This document shows, piece after piece, positions 6,570-11,104 of a stretch of DNA of 11,104 nucleotides; positions within the stretch are counted from its first letter, which is position 1; every line of letters begins with the position of its first letter. The position numbers and the translations under genes were made by a program. The stretch is taken from assembly GCA_020426065.1 (NCBI GenBank), contig JAGQQT010000091.1, forward strand, positions 1 to 11,104, given 5' to 3'. Below the pieces are notes generated by a model. The model saw only the letters and a program-made list of their open reading frames with translations, had not been told where the DNA came from and ran no database searches. This DNA comes from Planctomycetaceae bacterium. Lineage in GTDB: Bacteria; Planctomycetota; Planctomycetia; Planctomycetales; Planctomycetaceae.

Positions 6570-7709
6570 TTAGCGAATGACCGTGATTTCTCCGCCGATG
6601 GGGAGTTTGGGCCACAGGGCGCCGGTCTGTTCGATTTTCAGAGGGACGGTTGGCTTTTCGTCCGGGCGGGTTGTAGTGGTGGCAGAGACTGCGACCTGCG
6701 TAACCACTCCGGTGCGGACTTCTCCGTTCGGGAACTGGCAGCGGACCGGCATTTCGACTTCAAATCGATGCGAGTGGGAAGTCGGGATTTCGGCCACAGC
6801 ATAAGGTTGCTGCATGAGGTAGAGTTCGGCCAGCACCTCACCGGCTTTGACATACTCGCCCGCTTTGCGACGCACGTTGGCAATCGTGCCCAGAGCAGCA
6901 GAATGAATCAGCTGCTGGGACAGTTCAATTTCCAGCCGTTCCAGCCCGGCTTTGGACTGCTCGAGCTGCAGTTCGATTTCCGAAAGACCAACGGCCTGAC
7001 GGACACGCTCCTGCATTTCCTGCTTCTGCTGATTCAGTGTGGCCAGTCGAGCGGAGCAGATTTCGAGCTGAGCATCGGTGGCTTCAATGGCATTCACCGC
7101 CGACTCTTCCTTCAGCATGAAGTTGATCAGTTTCTCTTCACGCTCCTCAGCGGTTTCGGTCTGCGTGGTTCCCTTACGCGGGGCAGGTGTGGCAGCTTGT
7201 GTGGCCAGAACTTCCCGCTGATCGCGCCAGGCCATCAGTTCCAGTTCGTGAAAGTATCGCTTCTGGAGCAGGTCAGCCGTTTGCAGCTCGACCTGGTAGA
7301 TATCACTTTCCACTGTGCGGAGGTGTTCGTGCAGTTTGACATCCACTTCCGCCTGCAGAGTTTTGGTGCGAGCGGTGAGTCGTTCCACTTCCTGCTGCTG
7401 CAGATCCCGTTTCCGGACCAGATCCTGACCACCAATCCGGCACAGCAACACGTTGGGGTCAACCGTTTCCCCTTCCTTGACATTCCACTCCTGCAGAATG
7501 CCATCGACGGGGGCACGCACGGTCAGCATTTCGACCTGGATCCGCCCGGCAAAATTCTGATTGGCGGTCGCATAGAGCCAGCGATTAGTGGCCATGCCGG
7601 AACCGAGTGCGAGTGCGGCAATCAACAACAGTCGCCCGGGTCGACAGGGAGGGGCATCGTAATTGCGAGACTCTTCGAACAGTTCATTCGTTCTCATGGT
7701 ACTGGCCAT
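6570..7709 (-). CDS. HlyD-family membrane fusion protein (periplasmic adaptor), 379 aa
   Basis: An adaptor of the HlyD/EmrA type, which links an inner-membrane transporter to the outer envelope. A single membrane anchor lies at about residues 26-46. The first lipoyl half-motif is at 62-95 ('VRAPVDGILQEW', 'VKEGETVDPN'). A long charged alpha-helical hairpin with heptad-like Leu/Glu/Gln content runs from about 96 to 270, broken by a Pro/Thr-rich turn at 170-190. The second lipoyl half is at 271-300 ('ALGTIANVRRKAGEYVKAGE'), and a beta-barrel region at 301-379. ATG 7709 is chosen because the anchor follows closely. The frame stays open to 8066 but that extension looks non-coding and overlaps the divergent gene. 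No ABC, MFS or outer-membrane partner is in the window, so the transported substrate is unknown. Confidence 0.85.
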   Translation of the reverse strand: MASTMRTNELFEESRNYDAPPCRPGRLLLIAALALGSGMATNRWLYATANQNFAGRIQVEMLTVRAPVDGILQEWNVKEGETVDPNVLLCRIGGQDLVRKRDLQQQEVERLTARTKTLQAEVDVKLHEHLRTVESDIYQVELQTADLLQKRYFHELELMAWRDQREVLATQAATPAPRKGTTQTETAEEREEKLINFMLKEESAVNAIEATDAQLEICSARLATLNQQKQEMQERVRQAVGLSEIELQLEQSKAGLERLEIELSQQLIHSAALGTIANVRRKAGEYVKAGEVLAELYLMQQPYAVAEIPTSHSHRFEVEMPVRCQFPNGEVRTGVVTQVAVSATTTTRPDEKPTVPLKIEQTGALWPKLPIGGEITVIR

Positions 7710-7735
7710 TCCCGTTGAACCTGCGTGGGAGGTGT

Positions 7736-7765
7736 GATCTTTTCTGCCTTCAGGCAGGGAAGATC
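7736..7765 (+). other. Long hairpin in the divergent intergenic region
   Basis: GATCTTTTCTGCCT (7736-7749) can pair along its full length with AGGCAGGGAAGATC (7752-7765) if two T-G wobbles are allowed. The wobbles form only in plus-strand RNA. In minus-strand RNA, where this would be the HlyD 5' leader, the same positions are A-C mismatches. There is no T-tract. It could be a terminator remnant, an RNA element or a repeat. Confidence 0.45.
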
Positions 7766-7970
7766 CGAGCTGGAACCCGTCTATAACTGTGCTGGTCAGC
7801 AATCGCACTGGCGCCTGCACCTGACACATTATGACGGTTATCGGGATTATCGACATTTCAGGGAGGGGGGATTGATTCCAATCGACTGCTGGAGTGAATA
7901 TTACAGATCTTTCTGAAATAAAAGGACTTGCGCCGTTTTTGAAGCTTTGTGAGATCGATCTGTCGGCCGC

Positions 7971-7999
7971 TTGACCAGAGGAATGCATAAGTGTACACT
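7971..7999 (+). promoter_or_regulatory. Sigma70-type promoter of the ImmA/IrrE-like gene
   Basis: TTGACC (7971-7976, five of six consensus bases) and TACACT (7994-7999, four of six) are separated by exactly 17 bp. The gene's ATG follows at 8032 with GGGGAGG (8021-8027) in front, giving a short leader of roughly 25 nt. It is the best promoter-like sequence in the window. Confidence 0.6.
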
Positions 8000-8015
8000 G
8001 TGTATGTAATAACAC
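7990..8015. promoter_or_regulatory. Candidate operator dyads over the -10 and start point
   Basis: AGTGTACACT (7990-7999) is a perfect 10-bp palindrome covering the -10 box. Next to it GTGT (8000-8003) and ACAC (8012-8015) form a second inverted repeat with an 8-bp spacer, so GTGT/ACAC half-sites recur four times. Their position suggests a repressor site. No regulator gene is present nearby to assign it to. Confidence 0.45.
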
Positions 8016-8031
8016 TTTCAGGGGAGGCGTT

Positions 8032-8733
8032 ATGTGGGGCCGACAGGAATGGGTGGTGGCCATCAATCGAGTGGCGGCTGAAGTGCTTTCGCGGGCGGAC
8101 TATCAGCAGGGAGCGGTGGACGGCCTGCAGCTGGCGCGACGGCTGGGATTCGATATTTTTCTGGATCGCCAGCAGGCTTCCCGCGGGCGATTGAAGCAGT
8201 TTGGTTGTCGTCGTTCTATCTTCCTGAAGCCTGAGACGAGATCGGAGCGGATGCACTGGGCGGTGTGTCATGAACTGGGAGAAGGGTTTGCCCATCGGGT
8301 CTTCCATGACCTGGGAGCGGAGATGGAGGAGATTCCGCCCGGTATGCGGGAACAGGCTGCAAACTGGCTGGCTGCCCGCCTGCTATTGCCCGAGCAGACG
8401 TTTTTTGCCGAAGCGGAACGTGTGCAGGAGTCATTGACGGCTTTGAAGTCCCTGTACCACACAGCAAGTTATGAGCTGATCGCCACACGATTACTCGATC
8501 AGCCTGAGTTGCGTTGCGTGACGATTTTCGACCAGGGCCGACTCTCAAAACGGCTGACGAATCTGGGAGAATGCGGTCGGGAATTGTTGCCTGCTGAGCG
8601 TCGCTGCTGGGAGACCTCGCATCAGGAAGGTCGACATATTGAGCAGTCTGTCGAGCAGTATTCGGTGAATGTCTGGACCATTCATGAGCCGCAATGGAAA
8701 CGGGAAATCGTGATCACCAGGCCATTGCTTTAA
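8032..8733 (+). CDS. ImmA/IrrE-like (DUF955) metallopeptidase-family protein, 233 aa
   Basis: Resembles the ImmA/IrrE family, in which a zinc metallopeptidase cleaves an XRE-type repressor under stress (IrrE with DdrO, ImmA with ImmR). Residues 15-45 match the family's N-terminal helical part. The core is H80-E81-L-G-E84-G-F-A-H88, then E107-Q-A-A-N111 and 'LAARLLLP' (113-120). The usual signature is HExxH with a further Glu in the ExxAN helix. Here the second His is Glu, while H88 eight residues after H80 is kept. Activity may therefore be lost or zinc bound differently. The C-terminal 110 residues are unassigned. There is no HTH domain and no adjacent XRE gene. ATG 8032 has a strong Shine-Dalgarno (8021-8027) and its own promoter with dyads, so it looks independently controlled. 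Confidence in the family is high, in catalysis low. Confidence 0.75.
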   Translation: MWGRQEWVVAINRVAAEVLSRADYQQGAVDGLQLARRLGFDIFLDRQQASRGRLKQFGCRRSIFLKPETRSERMHWAVCHELGEGFAHRVFHDLGAEMEEIPPGMREQAANWLAARLLLPEQTFFAEAERVQESLTALKSLYHTASYELIATRLLDQPELRCVTIFDQGRLSKRLTNLGECGRELLPAERRCWETSHQEGRHIEQSVEQYSVNVWTIHEPQWKREIVITRPLL

Positions 8734-8832
8734 AAATAGTCCGCAGGCTCCTGAGCATTCCTGATTATTGGCTGCAGGAAAAACACTGAATCCGGGTGTT
8801 TCGGTTTACAAGCATGTTCACTAATCGTTAGC

Positions 8833-8861
8833 TTGTCACATCAAAAATACAGATTTATTCT
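8833..8861 (+). promoter_or_regulatory. Sigma70-type promoter candidate for the large protease gene
   Basis: TTGTCA (8833-8838, five of six) and TATTCT (8856-8861, four of six) with a 17-bp spacer. They lie in the AT-rich gap before ATG 8935 and would give a leader of about 66 nt. The region between the ImmA/IrrE-like stop and this promoter has only weak hairpins (for example AAACAC 8781-8786 with GTGTTT 8796-8801), possibly a weak terminator. Confidence 0.45.
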
Positions 8862-8934
8862 CGGTGCTGCTTGTTTCCAAAGCGTAACCATCAAATTCAT
8901 ACTTTAAATCATCCGATTATTAACGGGTTAATAC

Positions 8935-11104
8935 ATGCGCTCAAAACCATTGTTGTATCGTCAGTTTCTCTCTCGACTGGCAACGTCCATTTTTTCCACG
9001 AACAGTTCCAGAGTTCCGCGCAGTCAACGATCGCGACTCAATGTGATCGAAACAATCGAGCCGAAAATCCTGCTGAATGGAGTTGGTCAGGACATCTCCA
9101 TTCAAGCGGGGCAGATCATCAGTGGTGTGGTCTGGGATGATACCAATGGCGATGGACTCCGGGATGAGGGAGAGTTGCCAGTTGTCGGAGCGACAGTGTT
9201 CATCGATGAGAACCTGAACGGGATCTATAATACCGGCGAACCGACCGCTGAGACTGATGATCAGGGAGACTATCAGTTTACAGAGATTGCACCGGGCGAC
9301 TATTTCCTGCTGCAAATCCTGCCGGTGGGGTACCTCCAGACATTTCCCAGCCTCAATTCCAACAGTATCCAGTCCGGTGTGGCAGGGACTGATGAGTTCA
9401 TTGGGCCACTCCCCCCAGTTGAACCGCCCGGCTCGGATGGTCCTGATTATGCTGACAATCGCGTGATTATCAAACGGGCTGCTGAACAGGTTGGCTCAGC
9501 TATAGCCGAGACGGCTTTTCTGGACATCATGGCGGATTCGGGTGTGGTTCAGTCTGAGTCATTGTTGCTCCCTGGACTGGAAGTCTGGGAACTTCCTGCC
9601 GGATCGGTCGATGATTTCATCGCTCAGTACGCTCACGATCCCCGGTTTGAATTCGTCGAACGGGATTACATCGTCTCCACCACGGAAGTGGAAACGACAG
9701 ATACGCTTCCCAACGATCCTTCCTTCGGAACGTTGTGGGGACTGCATAATACCGGTCAGTCCTCCGGGACGGTCGATGCCGATATTGATGCTCCCGAAGC
9801 CTGGGATCTTACAACAGGTTCCTCGGATGTCATCATCGGCGTGATTGACACAGGGATCAATTACAATCATGTCGATCTGGTCAACAACATCTGGACGAAC
9901 CCCGGTGAGATTGCGGGGAACGGCATTGATGATGACAACAACGGATTCATTGATGATGTGCATGGCTATGATTTCGTCAACAACGACGGAAATCCCATGG
10001 ACGATGAAGGTCACGGCACACACGTTGCCGGGACGATTGCCGCTCAGGGGAATAATGGAACCGGAGTCACTGGTGTTACCTGGAATGCCCAGCTGATGGC
10101 CATCAAGTTTCTGGACCGCAATGGTGAAGGCTTCCTTTCCGATGCGGTCAGCGCCATCAACTATGCCACCCGCATGGGAGCACACATTACAAATAACAGC
10201 TGGGGCGGCGGTGGATTTTCCTCCTCGCTTCAGGCGGCGATCTCCGCAGCGGGGAATGCTGGTCAGTTGTTTGTGGCGGCAGCAGGGAATGACGGAGCCT
10301 CTCAGGCAGATTATCCAGCCCTGTATTCCAACAGTAATATTCTGTCGGTGGCCTCTTCCGACCGGAACGATTTGAAGTCCAGTTTTTCGAATTACAATTC
10401 GGTTTCGGTAGATCTGGCTGCTCCGGGAAGCAGTATCTACAGCACCAGCTACACCGGCGGCTACACCACAAAAAGCGGTACCTCCATGGCAACTCCTCAT
10501 GTTGCTGGAGCAGCAGCTTTGTTGAAATCTCTGCGTCCGACCGCAACTGTGTCGGAAATCAAAAGCACACTGATGAATACCGTGGATCCGCTGTCCGCAT
10601 TTACTGGTCGGGTTGTGACTGGTGGCCGTCTGAATGTCTTCAATGCGGTGAAGGCTTTCTATGTGGTGCCAGGCTCGCACCATGTGATTGTAGAAGATGG
10701 CATTGATGTCCCGGATATCAATTTTGGACGCCAGGAATATATCCCCGTCTATGACTTTGGAGATGCTCCCGACAGCTATGGGACAACTCTGGCAACCAGT
10801 GGTCCGCAACATGAGTTGATTGGTGATTTGTATCTCGGTACCAGCATTGATGATGAGGCCGACGGAATTCCTTCTCCCGATGCGGATGGGGATAACCTGG
10901 ATGGAACCGATGATGAAGATGGGGTGTTGGTCACCTCTCCACTGGTGCTGAATGAAATGGCCACATTCAGTGTTACGACCTCCGCCCGGGGAGAGCTGGC
11001 TTACTGGATTGACTGGGATCAATCCGGCACCTTTGACAATGCCACCGAACGCTACACATTCTCAGCACTTACTGCCGGTACTCACAAGTTGTCAGTCCCT
11101 GTTC
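8935..11104 (+). CDS. Secreted subtilisin-family protease with LEPR-XLL-like, SdrD-B-like and GEVED-like domains; partial at 3' end
   Basis: The frame is open from ATG 8935 to the window edge: 723 codons and no stop. The N-terminus is basic without a classic hydrophobic signal; I41-EPKILL-47 resembles the LEPR-XLL motif of planctomycete exported proteins. Residues 54-138 form an SdrD-B/Cna-B-like beta domain with Ca-loop-like DTNGDGLRDEGE and DENLNGIYNTGE. Residues 176-247 look like an S8 propeptide. The peptidase S8 domain spans about 253-570 with D305 (VIDTG), H360 (GHGTH), oxyanion N420 (NNSW) and S517 (SGTSMATPH), all intact. An Asp-rich insert (332-342) probably binds calcium. From about 606 a GEVED-like domain begins (YDFGDAPDSYG, then DDEDGV) and is cut by the edge; more repeats probably follow. 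It should be an active surface or extracellular protease. No Shine-Dalgarno is visible. Confidence 0.9.
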   Translation, partial: MRSKPLLYRQFLSRLATSIFSTNSSRVPRSQRSRLNVIETIEPKILLNGVGQDISIQAGQIISGVVWDDTNGDGLRDEGELPVVGATVFIDENLNGIYNTGEPTAETDDQGDYQFTEIAPGDYFLLQILPVGYLQTFPSLNSNSIQSGVAGTDEFIGPLPPVEPPGSDGPDYADNRVIIKRAAEQVGSAIAETAFLDIMADSGVVQSESLLLPGLEVWELPAGSVDDFIAQYAHDPRFEFVERDYIVSTTEVETTDTLPNDPSFGTLWGLHNTGQSSGTVDADIDAPEAWDLTTGSSDVIIGVIDTGINYNHVDLVNNIWTNPGEIAGNGIDDDNNGFIDDVHGYDFVNNDGNPMDDEGHGTHVAGTIAAQGNNGTGVTGVTWNAQLMAIKFLDRNGEGFLSDAVSAINYATRMGAHITNNSWGGGGFSSSLQAAISAAGNAGQLFVAAAGNDGASQADYPALYSNSNILSVASSDRNDLKSSFSNYNSVSVDLAAPGSSIYSTSYTGGYTTKSGTSMATPHVAGAAALLKSLRPTATVSEIKSTLMNTVDPLSAFTGRVVTGGRLNVFNAVKAFYVVPGSHHVIVEDGIDVPDINFGRQEYIPVYDFGDAPDSYGTTLATSGPQHELIGDLYLGTSIDDEADGIPSPDADGDNLDGTDDEDGVLVTSPLVLNEMATFSVTTSARGELAYWIDWDQSGTFDNATERYTFSALTAGTHKLSVPV

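Larger units (their letters stand above)
7710..8031. other. Divergent intergenic region, 322 bp
   Basis: Lies between the HlyD start (minus) and the ImmA/IrrE-like start (plus). It holds a 14-bp hairpin (7736-7765), an AT-richer stretch at about 7895-7930 and the plus-strand promoter with dyads (7971-8015), described separately. I could not find a convincing minus-strand promoter for the HlyD gene; a TATAGA-like -10 without a fitting -35 is the best I see. Confidence 0.5.

Noticed and set aside
6768..7718. 316-residue open frame on the plus strand
   Set aside because: Antisense shadow of the HlyD-type gene; the Phe/Gln/Leu-rich product mirrors its coiled-coil codons.
7710..8066. 119-codon N-terminal extension of the HlyD gene
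   Set aside because: No protein-like pattern, overlaps the divergent gene and its promoter, and the membrane anchor follows the internal ATG 7709.
9559..11022. 487-residue open frame on the minus strand
   Set aside because: It lies exactly antisense to the protease gene, whose catalytic motifs are intact. Its product shows low-complexity Ile/Gly/Arg composition and no recognisable domain.

Overview
The window reads as chromosomal DNA from a planctomycete, probably order Planctomycetales (a Gimesia- or Rubinisphaera-like organism; the genus is a guess from family content and memory). The grounds are moderate GC content, many starts without a clear Shine-Dalgarno, a secreted PIG-L deacetylase, a large surface protein with an LEPR-XLL-like N-terminus followed by SdrD-B-like, subtilisin and GEVED-like domains, and intergenic DNA full of hairpin repeats. 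No tRNA, rRNA, CRISPR array, transposase or phage gene was seen.

Layout. 1-420: no convincing gene; a dense cluster of hairpins and direct repeats. 421-690 (+): a small two-helix membrane protein of unknown function. 862-1791 (+): exported PIG-L/LmbE deacetylase. 1939-3621 (+): exported membrane protein fusing two thioredoxin-like domains, a proline-rich linker and a CcdA/DsbD-type electron-transfer membrane domain. 3631-3662: twin hairpins between convergent genes. 5275-3667 (-): a likely three-gene operon, in order a stand-alone MshEN (GspE N-terminal-like) protein, a leaderless SIMPL-domain protein with a TTG start, and a small CxxCxxC protein whose reading frame conflicts with a coupled ATG. 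5276-5617: non-coding. 6343-5618 (-): membrane-anchored PHB-depolymerase-like esterase. 7709-6570 (-): HlyD-type membrane fusion protein with a long coiled coil. 7710-8031: divergent intergenic region with a 14-bp hairpin and a good sigma70-type promoter overlapping dyads. 8032-8733 (+): orphan ImmA/IrrE-like protein with HExxE in place of HExxH. 8935 to the window edge (+): large secreted serine protease, open at the right end.

How the genes may work together. Most products act in or beyond the cytoplasmic membrane: periplasmic thiol chemistry, deacetylation, ester hydrolysis, export and surface proteolysis. Nothing ties them into one pathway. The only tight genetic unit is the MshEN-SIMPL-Cys-rich operon, which I do not recognise as a described system. 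The ImmA/IrrE-like gene looks independently regulated from its own promoter. The repeat hairpins at the left end and after the HlyD gene share a TGGCAC-type tag and look like members of one dispersed family.
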